DNA of 64,000 nt from Nitratidesulfovibrio sp. SRB-5 (GTDB lineage Bacteria; Desulfobacterota; Desulfovibrionia; Desulfovibrionales; Desulfovibrionaceae): the NCBI RefSeq assembly GCF_019931275.1, contig NZ_JAIOTY010000002.1, positions 248,001-312,000 of the forward strand, written 5' to 3'. The notes under the pieces were generated by a model. That model had not been told where the DNA came from. It searched no databases and saw only the letters and a program-made list of their open reading frames with translations. Positions 25,257 to 36,580 of this stretch are shown piece after piece; within the stretch, counting starts at the first letter, position 1, and each line of letters begins with the position of its first letter. Both the position numbers and the translations under genes were made by a program.

Positions 25257-26240
25257 ATGTACATCGTCACCGGCGGCGCGGGGTTCATCGGCAGCGCCAT
25301 GGTCTGGAAGCTGAACCGCATGGGCATCGACGACATCATCGTCGTGGACAACCTGGCCACCACGGAAAAGTGGAAGAACCTCGTCAACCTGCGCTACGCG
25401 GACTACATCCACCGCGACGGGTTCATGGACATGGTCCTGCACGGCGACCTGCCGTGGGAAGTGGACGCCATCGTGCACATGGGAGCGTGCTCGTCCACCA
25501 CCGAGCGCGACGCCGACTTCCTGATGGAAAACAACTTCCGCTACAGCCGCATGCTGTGCACGCTGGCCATGCAGACCGGCGCGCGCTTCGTCAACGCCAG
25601 CAGCGCCGCCACCTACGGCGACGGCACGCTGGGCTTTTCCGACGACGACGAACTGATGCCCCGCCTGAAGCCCCTGAACATGTACGGCTATTCCAAGCAG
25701 CTGTTCGACCTGTGGGCGCGGCGCGAAGGCGTGCTGGATTCCATCGCCAGCCTGAAGTTCTTCAACGTTTACGGGCCCAACGAATACCACAAGGACGACA
25801 TGCGCAGCGTCATCTGCAAGTCGTTCCACAACGTGAACAACGCGGGCCGCATCACCCTGTTCCGCTCCAACCACCCGGACTACGCCGATGGCGGCCAGAT
25901 GCGCGACTTCGTGTACGTGAAGGACTGCGTGGAGGTGATGTGGTGGCTGTTGCAGCACCCCGAGGTGGGCGGCGTGTTCAACGTGGGCACCGGCACCTCG
26001 CGCACCTGGAACGACCTGGCCCGCGCCGTGTTCGCGTCCATGGACCGCCAGCCGGTCATCGAATACATGGACATGCCCGCGCACCTTGCGGGCAAGTACC
26101 AGAACTACACCCAGGCCAGCATGGACAAGCTGCGCCGGGCCGGGTGCGACGTGCCGTTCCGGTCGCTGGAAGAGGGCGTGGACGACTACGTGCGCGGCTA
26201 CCTGGCCACCGATGATCCGTACCTGAGCCCGGAAGCGTAG
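25257..26240 (+). CDS. hldD: ADP-L-glycero-D-manno-heptose-6-epimerase
   Basis: 327 residues; ATG at 25257 after GCAAAGGAGCCTGAA. Short-chain extended epimerase: NADP-binding GGAGFIGSAMV, VVDNLATTEKW, HMGACSSTTERDADFL (typical of HldD rather than GalE), SSAATYGDG, the catalytic YGYSK, FFNVYGPNEYHK and GGQMRDFVYVKD. It inverts C6 of ADP-heptose for the lipopolysaccharide inner core, indicating a Gram-negative outer membrane. It is convergent with hynA; a hairpin separates them. Confidence 0.93.
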   Translation: MYIVTGGAGFIGSAMVWKLNRMGIDDIIVVDNLATTEKWKNLVNLRYADYIHRDGFMDMVLHGDLPWEVDAIVHMGACSSTTERDADFLMENNFRYSRMLCTLAMQTGARFVNASSAATYGDGTLGFSDDDELMPRLKPLNMYGYSKQLFDLWARREGVLDSIASLKFFNVYGPNEYHKDDMRSVICKSFHNVNNAGRITLFRSNHPDYADGGQMRDFVYVKDCVEVMWWLLQHPEVGGVFNVGTGTSRTWNDLARAVFASMDRQPVIEYMDMPAHLAGKYQNYTQASMDKLRRAGCDVPFRSLEEGVDDYVRGYLATDDPYLSPEA

Positions 26241-26283
26241 GGCGGATAGTCCCCACCCCCCCCAAAAAAAAGAAGACAGCGAA

Positions 26284-26320
26284 ACGGGGCGGTCCGCGTG
26301 ATGTGCGCGGTCCGCCCCGT
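26284..26320. terminator. Hairpin between convergent hldD and hynA
   Basis: Arms ACGGGGCGG (26284-26292) and CCGCCCCGT (26312-26320) with further internal pairing. There is only a short T-run on either strand, so it is probably a weak bidirectional terminator. Confidence 0.6.
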
Positions 26321-26393
26321 TATACATGTGTCGTGTCTCGTTGGGGCGCGGGTTTCGTCTGCTCGCACTCCCAATCGCCCATCGTCCCTATCG

Positions 26394-28043
26394 CTACAGG
26401 ATGCGGAACGACCGCTTGCCCCCCGCGTGCAGCACATGCACGGAACAGGCAATGCACGGGTCGAACGAATGCACTGTGCGCAGCAGTTCCACCGGGCGGT
26501 CGGGGTCCAGCACCGGGTTGCCCATCAGCGATTGCTCCACTGCGGACGGCTTGCCCTTGTCGCAGCGCGGGCCAAGGTTCCACGTGCTGGGCACCACCAT
26601 CTGGTAGTTGGCGGTCTTGCCCTTTTCTATGCGTATCCAGTGCGAAAGCCCCCCGCGCGTCACCGCGCAGAAGCCCACGCCCTTGGCCTCGTCGGGCATG
26701 GTCCATTCCCTGTAGATTTCCACGGGACCGGCCTTGGCGCGGTCTTCAAGGTCGTTCAGCCAGCCCTGCACGCGGTTCATCAGGATGACGCTTTCCACCA
26801 TGCGCGCCGCCGTGCGGCCCATGGTGGAGAACAGGTTCTCCTGCTTCAGCTTGCAGGCGGCAAGCCAGGCGTCCATGCGGGTGACGGTTTCCTGCTCGCC
26901 GCGTGAATAGGCGATCAGGCGGCGGGCCAGCGCCCCGGTTTCCACGGCCTCGCCCTTGTAGCGGGGGGCCTTGGACCACGAGTAGTGGCCGTTGGGGTCG
27001 TAGCCGGTGTAGTCCGGGTCGGTCACGCCGTCATAGGGGTGGGCGGGCGGACCCGGCTTGTACCAACCGCGCGACAGGTGTTCCTGGATCTGTGCGGGGT
27101 CCAGTTCCTCGGTCTTGCCGATGGCGTGGCCCCACAGCACCCCGCCCCGGAAGAACGGGTCCTTGCCGGTTTCCGGGTCGTGGAAGTCGGAGAAGTCCAT
27201 GTAGTTGGTGGTGCGCCCGTACGCGGCCACCTCGGGGTAGCGGCGGCCCAGAATGGTCAGGTCGCCCAGGTAGTTGTGGTTGATGAAGGTGCGGCACTCC
27301 TCGTACAGGGCGCGGAATTCCGCCAGCCGTTCGGGGCGCAGGGCCTCGTAGCAGGTCACCCCGCCCACGCGCATGGTCTGCGAATGGGGGTTCTTGCCCG
27401 CAAAGATGGCCATGGCCCTGGCGATCTTCATCTGCACGCGCAAGGCTTCGATGTAGTTGGCGGCCACCACCAGGTTTTCTTCCGGCGACAGGCGGTAGGC
27501 CGGGTGCCCGCCCAGGAAGTAGGCGTTGTCCAGCCAGCCCAGTTGCCCGGCATCCACGAATTTCTTCAGCCTGCCGTGCACCACGAACAGGTCGCCGGGG
27601 GGGACGTCGCGACCGGAAACCTCTGACGCCAGCTTGGCCGCGGCCACCGGGTCGGCCTTCAGGGCGTTGGCCACGTCGCAGAAGTCCAGCGAATGCAGGT
27701 GGTAGAAGTGCACCAGATGGTCGTGCACGATGAGCGTGGCCAGAATCAGGTGGCGCACCAGTTCCGCCGCCGGGGGGGCCTTGAAGCCCATGGCGTTTTC
27801 CACGGCGCGAATGCTGGTGAGCGAGTGGGTGGTGGTGCACACGCCGCAGGCGCGCTGCACGTAGTTGTGCACGTCTTCCGGCGGGCGGCCCTTGACGATG
27901 ATCTCCAGCCCCCGGAACAACTGGGTGCTGGACCACGCGTTGTCCACCACCCCGTTCCTGACCGAGACGTCGATCTTCAGGTGTCCCTCGATGCGGGTGA
28001 CCGGGTCCACCACGATGCGGCCGGTATAGGCTTTGTCAGCCAT
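26394..28043 (-). CDS. hynA: Periplasmic [NiFe] hydrogenase large subunit
   Basis: 549 residues; the stop is followed by the convergent terminator. Group 1 NiFe large subunit: N-terminal RIVVDPVTRIEGHLKIDV, the L1-type motif RACGVCTTTHSLTS with two nickel cysteines, and the C-terminal DPCIACSVH with the other two. The residues after that His (VLHAGGKRSFRIL) are the extension removed by a maturation protease. The first Cys of DPC is TGC, so this is not a selenocysteine [NiFeSe] enzyme. It has no signal peptide and should be co-exported with HynB by the Tat system. It lies 11 bases after hynB. No maturation protease gene is nearby. Confidence 0.96.
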   Translation of the reverse strand: MADKAYTGRIVVDPVTRIEGHLKIDVSVRNGVVDNAWSSTQLFRGLEIIVKGRPPEDVHNYVQRACGVCTTTHSLTSIRAVENAMGFKAPPAAELVRHLILATLIVHDHLVHFYHLHSLDFCDVANALKADPVAAAKLASEVSGRDVPPGDLFVVHGRLKKFVDAGQLGWLDNAYFLGGHPAYRLSPEENLVVAANYIEALRVQMKIARAMAIFAGKNPHSQTMRVGGVTCYEALRPERLAEFRALYEECRTFINHNYLGDLTILGRRYPEVAAYGRTTNYMDFSDFHDPETGKDPFFRGGVLWGHAIGKTEELDPAQIQEHLSRGWYKPGPPAHPYDGVTDPDYTGYDPNGHYSWSKAPRYKGEAVETGALARRLIAYSRGEQETVTRMDAWLAACKLKQENLFSTMGRTAARMVESVILMNRVQGWLNDLEDRAKAGPVEIYREWTMPDEAKGVGFCAVTRGGLSHWIRIEKGKTANYQMVVPSTWNLGPRCDKGKPSAVEQSLMGNPVLDPDRPVELLRTVHSFDPCIACSVHVLHAGGKRSFRIL

Positions 28044-28054
28044 GAAATGCCTCC

Positions 28055-29023
28055 TCAGGCGTCATCGCCCTTTTCGCGCACGTCGCGGTTGAAGGGGGCA
28101 AGCTGGTCCCAGAATCCGGGTTCGCTGCATCCGATGCAGGGCGCGCCCGAGCGCACCGGCCAGGTGGTCTGGTTGAACAGCGCGGTGGGACAGTTGTTGT
28201 AGGTCCACGGGCCACGGCACCCCAGCTTGTGCAGGCACCAGCCGTCGCGTGCCTGCTGCGACGAGAACGTGGGGGCGAATTCGCCCTTGTCGAAGTGGGG
28301 CCGCCGTTCGCACATGTCGTGCACGGTCTTGCCGTAGAACAGCCTGGGGCGGCCCGAGGTGTCGAGGTCGGGCAGGCCCTTGGTCAGCAGGTGCACCACC
28401 GTGCCCACGAAGTTCACGGGGTTGGGCGGGCAGCCGGGCAGGTTGATGGGCGCGATGCCCAGCGGTTTCAGCGCTGCGCCTACCCCGATGGCCCTGGACG
28501 GGTTGGGTGCCGCCGCCTGGATGCCCCCGTAGCTGGCGCAACTGCCCATGGCGATGACGCCCTTGGCCTTGCCCGCCACCTCGGTGAACAGTGACAACAT
28601 GGTCTGCCCGCCCACCTGGCCGTACACCCCGCCGTCGCGGGTGGGGATGGCCCCTTCGATGACGCAGAAATAGCCGTCCGGGTTCCTGATGGCCTTTTGC
28701 AGCGCCGCGTGGGCGGCGTGCCCGGCGGCGGCCATGACCGTCTCGCAGTAGTCCAGCGAGACAACCTCCATGATCAGCACGTCGAAGTACGGGTCCACCA
28801 GACGCAGCAGCGCCTCGGTGCAGCCGGTGCATTCCGCGCCGTGCAGGTACACGACCGACGGTTTTTTCTTTCCTTCCAGCGCGCGGGCGATCTGCGCGCC
28901 CATGGAGGCCTCCAGCCCCATGGCCACGGCCACCATGCCGCAGAATTTCAGAAAGTCGCGCCGCGAGACGCCGCGTTCCTCGGCCTCTGCACGGCGCGCC
29001 ACGAATTGGGCGAGAGCGTTCAT
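28055..29023 (-). CDS. hynB: Periplasmic [NiFe] hydrogenase small subunit
   Basis: 322 residues from the ATG at 29023, which overlaps the cytochrome stop (ATGA). The Tat signal peptide has [10 protein letters not shown] followed by a hydrophobic stretch. Cluster ligands: [13 protein letters not shown] and GSCASYGG and GCPPNP (proximal 4Fe-4S); [25 protein letters not shown] and NNCP, then [14 protein letters not shown] (medial and distal clusters). It passes electrons from the NiFe site to a periplasmic acceptor, here most likely the cytochrome encoded just upstream. Confidence 0.96.
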   Translation of the reverse strand: MNALAQFVARRAEAEERGVSRRDFLKFCGMVAVAMGLEASMGAQIARALEGKKKPSVVYLHGAECTGCTEALLRLVDPYFDVLIMEVVSLDYCETVMAAAGHAAHAALQKAIRNPDGYFCVIEGAIPTRDGGVYGQVGGQTMLSLFTEVAGKAKGVIAMGSCASYGGIQAAAPNPSRAIGVGAALKPLGIAPINLPGCPPNPVNFVGTVVHLLTKGLPDLDTSGRPRLFYGKTVHDMCERRPHFDKGEFAPTFSSQQARDGWCLHKLGCRGPWTYNNCPTALFNQTTWPVRSGAPCIGCSEPGFWDQLAPFNRDVREKGDDA

Positions 29024-29424
29024 TGGGCCTCCGTCTTCTTGTGGCAGCCACGGGTGCACGAGAGGGGGGGCATCTTTCCGGCCTCGCGCATCTTGCGGTG
29101 GCAGCCCAGGCAACTGTGGGTGCTGTCGTTGTGCCAGGCCATGTAGAACGACGAGGTTTCCGTGACCGTGGGCTTGTTGTGGCACTGGGTGCAGGGCAGG
29201 AACTGGCCGAGTGTCCTGTCCGACTCTTCGTGGTGGCACGAATCGCAGGAATTCAGCACGGCGTGCTTGCCGTGGGGAAAGGTGACCGCCTTTACCCATG
29301 CGGCCATGGGCTGGTTCTTTTCCGGCCGCTTGATGATGATCTCCTTGGGCACCTCGTACGCCAGCAGCGCCGTGGGCAGCAGGAGCAGGAGGAAAGCCGC
29401 CGCAAGACATCGGATACGGTGCAT
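29020..29424 (-). CDS. Periplasmic cytochrome c3-like multiheme protein linked to the hydrogenase
   Basis: 134 residues with a signal peptide ([24 protein letters not shown]). Heme-binding motifs are CDSCHH, CTQCHN, CLGCHR and a fourth, CTRGCH, with three instead of two residues between the cysteines. Additional His residues ([14 protein letters not shown]) can serve as distal ligands, giving a tetraheme class III pattern. It should accept electrons from HynB in the periplasm. It is first in a three-gene operon with hynB and hynA and overlaps hynB by four bases. Confidence 0.88.
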   Translation of the reverse strand: MHRIRCLAAAFLLLLLPTALLAYEVPKEIIIKRPEKNQPMAAWVKAVTFPHGKHAVLNSCDSCHHEESDRTLGQFLPCTQCHNKPTVTETSSFYMAWHNDSTHSCLGCHRKMREAGKMPPLSCTRGCHKKTEAQ

Positions 29425-29484
29425 CGGGTTCGCCTCCCTGATGGGGGTTGTGGATGCTTGAACGTATTAACGAAGGCTATGGCG

Positions 29485-29503
29485 GCGAATGATAATCATG
29501 ATG
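29485..29503 (-). promoter_or_regulatory. Fur-like box upstream of the cytochrome-hynBA operon
   Basis: The 19 bases around the palindromic core ATGATAATCAT (29489-29499) match 14 of 19 positions of the classical E. coli Fur box. The site lies 65 bases upstream of the cytochrome start codon. The same 11-base core occurs upstream of the chemoreceptor gene (46955-46965). Fur motifs in Desulfovibrio may differ from E. coli, so the regulator is uncertain. Confidence 0.45.
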
Positions 29504-29634
29504 GGATACGAAATGGGAAAGCGTGCCACCGGGCGAGGCGGTGGAAGGTGCGGCTGAAGGGCCCGGTGCGACGGGCAGGGAGGTGGCCTGACGGGGTATG
29601 CGTGCGGCGGCCTTGGACGGGGGCGGAAACGCCG

Positions 29635-29704
29635 GACACTTCGGGCCGGACACTTCGGGCCGGACGCTTCGCGCCAGACATGTCGCGCCAGACATGTCGC
29701 GTCC
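29635..29704. repeat. 14-bp tandem repeat, five copies
   Basis: Five adjacent 14-base units: two of GACACTTCGGGCCG, then GACGCTTCGCGCCA, GACATGTCGCGCCA and GACATGTCGCGTCC. They drift gradually, as expected for slippage followed by mutation. They lie in the 387-base gap between the hydrogenase operon and the sensor kinase gene. Confidence 0.85.
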
Positions 29705-29726
29705 GGCAAGTGTGTGGACGAAAGGA

Positions 29727-29756
29727 AAGGCCCGGCACCTTGACGGGTCGGGCCTT
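29727..29756 (-). terminator. Possible terminator of the sensor kinase gene
   Basis: Arms AAGGCCCG (29727-29734) and CGGGCCTT (29749-29756); read on the - strand the hairpin is followed by TTTCCTTT. It lies 55 bases after the kinase stop. Confidence 0.6.
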
Positions 29757-29811
29757 GGGGAGCGGAATGCGGGGAAAGGGCGCGGGGCAATAGGCGAGGG
29801 ACGTTGCCGTG

Positions 29812-31344
29812 CTACTCCTCGGCCAGCAGGTCGGCCACGTCGTCGGGGTTTACGGGCACGGCCAGCATCAGCAGCAGGCCGTCCGGTTCTCGCCGGACGT
29901 GCAGCAGACAGCTCAGGTCGCGGGCCAGCTTGTAGCTGACGGCCAGCGGCTGCGGTCCCTGCTGGTCGCCGAAGGGCATCAGCGAAAGTTCCGCGTCGTG
30001 GGCCAGGGGCGATTCGGTGCGCAACAGCACCTCCACCAGCTGGCCACGGCCCGCGTCCCGGCAGCGCAGCACGGCTTCGCTGCCGGGCACGCCGTGTTCC
30101 ACGGCCAGCCCCGCCATGCCCACCACGATCTGGGCCAGCAGGTCCGGGTCGGACTGCACGGGCGGCAGGCTGGCGGCGGCCTCCACCCGCAGTTCCACCC
30201 CCTTGCGCTGCAAGGGGGCGTGCAGCAGGTCCGCCGCAAAGTCCAGCACGGCGGCAAGGCTGCACGGGCGGGGCACGATGTCCACGGGGGCCAGGTACTG
30301 CTGCACCCGGTTGATCAGGGCTTCCAGGCGGGTGGCTTCTTCCAGCACCACTTCCGCCTCGTGGGCGTCCGGAAACTTGCGGTGCAGGGTGCGGGCAAAG
30401 CCAGCCAGCGCGAAGACCGGGTTGCGGAATTCGTGGGCTATCTCGTCCACCAGCGCGCCCAGGGTGTTCAGCTTTTCGCGCTGCACCAGCAGCCGTTCCA
30501 GAAACACCCGGCGCGAAAGGTCGATAAGCACCCCTTCGATGCGGCCCGGCATGCCGCGCGAAAGGTCGGGCGAGGCCACGGCGGTGGAGCGGGCCTGCAC
30601 GAACAGGGGTATCCCGCGCGGGTTGATCATGCGGAATTCCAGCGAAAACGGGGTGCTGGCGGAAAACGCGCCGGAAAATGCACCGCGCACGCGCTCGCGG
30701 TCTTCGGGGAATACGTTGTCCATGAACCAGCCGGGTTCCAGCAGGGCCTGTTCCGGCGTCCAGCCCAGCACCGTGCGGCAGGCCTCGTTGATGAAGGTGA
30801 GCTCCAGCGTGTCGTCCAGGCTGAAGACCACCACCGGCAACCCCTGCACCAGTCCGGAATAGCGCGATTCCATGGCCGACAGCCGCTCGCGCAGGCGGCG
30901 GCGCTCCAGGCAGTTGCGCACCGTGAGCGCCAGCATGTTCATGTTCAGGATGGGCTTGGTGATGTAGTCCCATGCGCCCAGCTTGAAGGCGTTGATGGCA
31001 TCGCCGATCTCGGCCCGGCCCGAAACCACCACCACCGGCACCTCGGGCGATTCCTGGGCCATGCGCTCCAGCACGGCATCGCCGGAAATGCCGGGAATGC
31101 CCAGGTCCAGCAGCACCACGTCGGGGCGTTGTTCACGCACGGCCCGCAGCGCCGAGATGCCGTCCTCGGCCTCCAGGACCAGGTAGCCTTCATCGGAAAG
31201 CCATCCGGCGATGGACTGGCGGATGACCGGATCGTCCTCCACCGACAGCACGCAGGCGGGGCGGCCATGCGGGTGGGCGGCGCCGGGCGGGGGAAATGAC
31301 GGCGATCGGGGCGGCTGGGGCGGCTGCGAGGGAGGTGGACACAT
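29812..31344 (-). CDS. Response regulator-PAS-histidine kinase hybrid
   Basis: 510 residues from the ATG at 31344 (AAGGAG upstream). A Pro-rich ~28-residue start leads to a receiver domain (ACVLSVEDDPVIRQ, phospho-acceptor DVVLLDLGIPG, VVVSGRA, YITKPI). A PAS domain follows (GLPVVVFSLDDTLELTFINEA...GWTPEQ), then a HisKA helix with the phospho-His in DEIAHEFRNPVFALAGF. The last ~180 residues are in the HATPase position, but the N, G1 and G2 boxes are not recognisable (SDPDLLAQIVVGMAGLAVEHG is the nearest). It has no transmembrane segments. The degenerate ATP-binding part means kinase activity should be tested. Confidence 0.82.
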   Translation of the reverse strand: MCPPPSQPPQPPRSPSFPPPGAAHPHGRPACVLSVEDDPVIRQSIAGWLSDEGYLVLEAEDGISALRAVREQRPDVVLLDLGIPGISGDAVLERMAQESPEVPVVVVSGRAEIGDAINAFKLGAWDYITKPILNMNMLALTVRNCLERRRLRERLSAMESRYSGLVQGLPVVVFSLDDTLELTFINEACRTVLGWTPEQALLEPGWFMDNVFPEDRERVRGAFSGAFSASTPFSLEFRMINPRGIPLFVQARSTAVASPDLSRGMPGRIEGVLIDLSRRVFLERLLVQREKLNTLGALVDEIAHEFRNPVFALAGFARTLHRKFPDAHEAEVVLEEATRLEALINRVQQYLAPVDIVPRPCSLAAVLDFAADLLHAPLQRKGVELRVEAAASLPPVQSDPDLLAQIVVGMAGLAVEHGVPGSEAVLRCRDAGRGQLVEVLLRTESPLAHDAELSLMPFGDQQGPQPLAVSYKLARDLSCLLHVRREPDGLLLMLAVPVNPDDVADLLAEE

Positions 31345-31457
31345 GGGGTCGGGCTCCTTGCGGCCGCGCGGCGCGGGGCGCGCGGGCAGGCGTTGCGGAC
31401 ACGGGTGGTGCCCGGCGGCACAGGGCTCGGGCATGGGCAGGGCCGAAACGCCGAGGC

Positions 31458-31511
31458 CCCGGTGCCTGCGCGGGGGTATTCCGCACAGAGTACCCCCGCG
31501 CAGGCACCGGG
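31458..31511. repeat. Perfect 21-bp inverted repeat
   Basis: Bases 31458-31478 pair perfectly with 31491-31511 around a 12-base loop (arm includes GGTGCCTGCGCGGGGGTA). Neither strand has a T-tract after it. It lies in the 242-base gap between mutL and the sensor kinase gene, both on the - strand. Confidence 0.9.
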
Positions 31512-31586
31512 TAAAGGGGCTGAGCGGAATTGGCGGAAAGGACGGAAAGGCGGAAAGGGGCAAAAAGGCAAGCCGGGAACAGTCGC

Positions 31587-33866
<2,280 letters not shown>

Positions 33867-33935
33867 TCATCTGTAGCCACTCGGGCGGGCAAGGTAAAGC
33901 GGCGGCGGGGACGCCTGCGCGGGAGGGGCTTTGGA

Positions 33936-33980
33936 GGGCCGGGCGGGGCCGGGCGGGGCCGGGTGGGGCCGGGCGGGCAG
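33936..33980. repeat. 10-bp GC-rich tandem repeat
   Basis: About four copies of GGGCCGGGCG (one variant GGGCCGGGTG). It lies in the 335-base gap between the divergent mutL and ABC transporter genes; nothing else stands out there. Confidence 0.75.
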
Positions 33981-34198
33981 GTGGGGGCGGGGCGCGAATG
34001 ACCCCGCATTGCGGGCGTTGGCTCCCGCGTCCGCACTGGCCGCATTCACCCTTGCGCTGTTCATCCTGTCTATGCCCGCCCGACCCGTGTTCGCCTTTGC
34101 CCGTGTCGGCATTGGTGGCCACCTGCGTGACGCCACGCCTGCATTTGCCCGGATGATAGTTGGTGACACCCCCGCGTGCCCGGCGGTAGATTGGTGCC

Positions 34199-35032
34199 AT
34201 GCAGCCACTTCTTCAGTTCGACGACATGTCGTTCGCGTATGCGTCCGGCACGACAGGGGATGGTGCGGCCAAGCCGGGCGCGGGAAACGCTGATCCGTCG
34301 GCTCGGCCCGCCGGGGCATCGGTCCGGCCATCCACCGTCGCGCCTGCCGGTTCCGGCGTGCCCGCGCACCCCGGCCTTGCCCACGTGAACCTTGGGGTGC
34401 ACCCCGGCGATTTCGTCATGCTCACCGGGCCGTCGGGCGCGGGCAAATCCACCCTGCTGCGGCTTGCCGTGCGGCTGGAAGAGGCCGACGCCGGGGTGGT
34501 CCGATGTGGTGGCCGACCGGTGGCGGACATTCCACCGGCGGAGTTGCGCCGCACCCTGGGCTTCGTGCAGCAGACCCCCACGGTGGGCGAGGGCACGGTG
34601 CGCGACAACCTGCTGCTGCCGTTCACCTTTGCGGCCAACAAGGGGCTGACCCCGCCCGACGATGCGGAACTGGCCGGGTGGCTGACCCGCTTTCGGATGG
34701 CCGGGGTGGGGCTGGACGCCACGGCGGCGGCGTTGAGCGTGGGCCAGCGCCAGCGGGTGTGCATCATTCGTACGATGCTGCTGCGGCCCGCCGCCCTGCT
34801 GATGGACGAACCCACCAGCGCGCTGGACCCGGAAAGCAGCGCGGTGGTGGAAGCCCTGACCGAGGAACTGAACGAGGACGGGGTGACCGTGCTCATGGTC
34901 ACCCACGGGGCCTACCGCCCGGCGCGCCGCCCCTGGCGCGACGTGCGCGTGCAGGATGGCGGGGTGCGCGAAGTGGCGGTGGGCCATCCCGCTAACGCCG
35001 CCGCAGGCATGGTGGCCGGGGGTGCCGCATGA
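34199..35032 (+). CDS. ABC transporter ATP-binding protein (FetA/YbbL-like)
   Basis: 277 residues. ABC motifs: Walker A GPSGAGKSTLL, Q-loop FVQQTP, signature LSVGQRQRVCIIR, Walker B AALLMDEPTSALD and the H-loop VTHG. A ~45-residue Gly/Ala/Pro-rich insertion (residues ~17-62) lies between the first and second strands, where homologues have a few residues. The partner permease starts four bases before its stop (ATGA). By analogy with FetAB it would drive metal (iron) export, but the substrate is not shown by sequence. Confidence 0.88.
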   Translation: MQPLLQFDDMSFAYASGTTGDGAAKPGAGNADPSARPAGASVRPSTVAPAGSGVPAHPGLAHVNLGVHPGDFVMLTGPSGAGKSTLLRLAVRLEEADAGVVRCGGRPVADIPPAELRRTLGFVQQTPTVGEGTVRDNLLLPFTFAANKGLTPPDDAELAGWLTRFRMAGVGLDATAAALSVGQRQRVCIIRTMLLRPAALLMDEPTSALDPESSAVVEALTEELNEDGVTVLMVTHGAYRPARRPWRDVRVQDGGVREVAVGHPANAAAGMVAGGAA

Positions 35033-35826
35033 ACGATCCGCTGGGCATGGCCTACATCCAGATCGGCCCGGGGCAACTGGCCGTGGCCGTGGTGTTCGTG
35101 CTGCTGGCGGGCGCGCTGTCGCTGGTGCACCACCTGAAGCTGGAACGCGACCTGGCCATCGGCACGCTGCGCACCTTTGCCCAGTTGTTCGCCATGGGCT
35201 ACCTGCTGCGCATCCTGTTCGGCCTGCAATCGGCGCTGCTGGTGGTGGGCATGTACATGGCCATGACCTGGTTCGCGGCGCGCATCGTCAAGGGGCGGGT
35301 GCGCGAGAAGAGCGTGGACTACTTCATGCCCACCCTGCTGGCGGTGCAGGTGACCTTCTTTCTGGTCACCTTCGTGGTCACGGGGCTGATCATCGGGGCC
35401 AGGCCGTGGTGGGAGCCGCAGTACTTCATCCCCATCGGGGGCATGGTGGCGGGCAATTCCATGAACGCGCTGGCCGTGGCGCTGGACCGGCTGTTCTCCG
35501 ACCTGCGCGCCCACCGGGCAGAGGTGGAAATGCGCCTGTGCCTTGGCGCGGACCGGGACGAGGCCAGCGCCGACATCTTTCGCGGGGCGCTGCGCGCGGG
35601 CATGATTCCGTCCGTCAATTCCATGATGGGCGTGGGGCTGGTGTCCATACCCGGCATGATGACCGGCCAGATCATGGCCGGGGCGGATCCGGCGGACGCC
35701 GTGCGCTACCAGATAGTGGTCATGCTGATGATCGTGGCCTCCACGGCGCTGGCCACTTTTATCGTGTTGCACCTTGTCCGAAAGCGTTGCTTCGGGCGCG
35801 CGCATAACTTACTGTTGAAGGCATAG
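35029..35826 (+). CDS. fetB: ABC transporter permease (FetB/YbbM, UPF0014 family)
   Basis: 265 residues with about seven hydrophobic segments. Family motifs: LKLERDLAIGTLRTFAQLFAMGYLL, the conserved PIGGMVAGNSMNA, LCLGADRDEA, and MIPSVNSMMGVGLVSIPGMMTGQIMAGADP. It overlaps the ATPase gene by four bases. Members export iron and protect against peroxide stress in E. coli; the role here is inferred. Confidence 0.9.
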   Translation: MNDPLGMAYIQIGPGQLAVAVVFVLLAGALSLVHHLKLERDLAIGTLRTFAQLFAMGYLLRILFGLQSALLVVGMYMAMTWFAARIVKGRVREKSVDYFMPTLLAVQVTFFLVTFVVTGLIIGARPWWEPQYFIPIGGMVAGNSMNALAVALDRLFSDLRAHRAEVEMRLCLGADRDEASADIFRGALRAGMIPSVNSMMGVGLVSIPGMMTGQIMAGADPADAVRYQIVVMLMIVASTALATFIVLHLVRKRCFGRAHNLLLKA

Positions 35827-36008
35827 CCCATGGAACAGACGGACGGCCCGTCAGGTGACGGTGCGGTGACGGTTACGGCCAGTCATTCGCAGTGCCGAAC
35901 GCCCGCCATGGATCGCTGCACGGGAACAATCGGGAGGATGAACGACCAACGATTCCGCGACCATCAAAAGGTTCGGCACGAGCCGGGCACAAGCCAGGGA
36001 GGAACGCC

Positions 36009-36332
36009 ATGCGCCAGATTGACCGCATTGATCGCGTTGTTGAGCGGCAGCCCCACGTGCCATCGCAGCCGAAAGGCTATGACCCTGAATTGATGTTTGT
36101 GGAATGCGCCCGTTGCGGCAGGCCGGTAATGTGGGAGCATGGCCGCGCAACCGTTGTACTGCATGGCGTGGGCGTCAACGCCGCCGACATTGACGAGCAC
36201 TGCATGATCGTCACCGACGGCTGCGCGCACTGCCACCCGGAAGAAGACGAGTATCGCCTGAAGGTCATTCGCCTTAGTGAGATCGTGTACCGCGACCTGC
36301 TGCGTGACGGGGAGCCCATGGGCAACGCCTGA
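36009..36332 (+). CDS. Small conserved-looking protein with two CxxC pairs (zinc-ribbon-like)
   Basis: 107 residues from the ATG at 36009, chosen for the AGGGAGGAACGCC ribosome binding site; upstream in-frame codons look non-coding. Two cysteine pairs, CARCGRP (residues ~37-43) and CAHCHP (~76-81), could coordinate one zinc. The C-terminus is charged (RLKVIRLSEIVYRDLLRDGEP). The family is not recognised. It stands alone after fetB. Confidence 0.7.
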   Translation: MRQIDRIDRVVERQPHVPSQPKGYDPELMFVECARCGRPVMWEHGRATVVLHGVGVNAADIDEHCMIVTDGCAHCHPEEDEYRLKVIRLSEIVYRDLLRDGEPMGNA

Positions 36333-36528
36333 CGGGCGAGCCAGGGCGCGCACGGCAGGCACGAATACCCGCCCGCGCAATGACCGGACACGAGAGCGCC
36401 GGATTCGAGCAGGCCGGACACCGGAGTGTCGGCCACCAGAGGTTTTGACGGGTTCGCAACCCCTCCCGGTTGCCCCACGGCAAGGGACGATTCCTTTCCG
36501 AACTTTTCCGAAACGGACCAAACGCATG

Positions 36529-36557
36529 ACGGCCGCGTCCCGATGGGGCGCGGCCGT
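36529..36557. terminator. Hairpin between the zinc-ribbon gene and hicB
   Basis: Nine-bp arms ACGGCCGCG and CGCGGCCGT (36529-36537 with 36549-36557). The following TCGTTGTG is only modestly T-rich. It lies between convergent genes. Confidence 0.6.
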
Positions 36558-36580
36558 CGTTGTGTCGGGGGGTATGCGGG

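Noticed and set aside
26394-28043. Selenocysteine [NiFeSe] hydrogenase
   Set aside because: The first Cys of the C-terminal DPCIAC motif is encoded by TGC and not TGA, so it is a standard [NiFe] enzyme.
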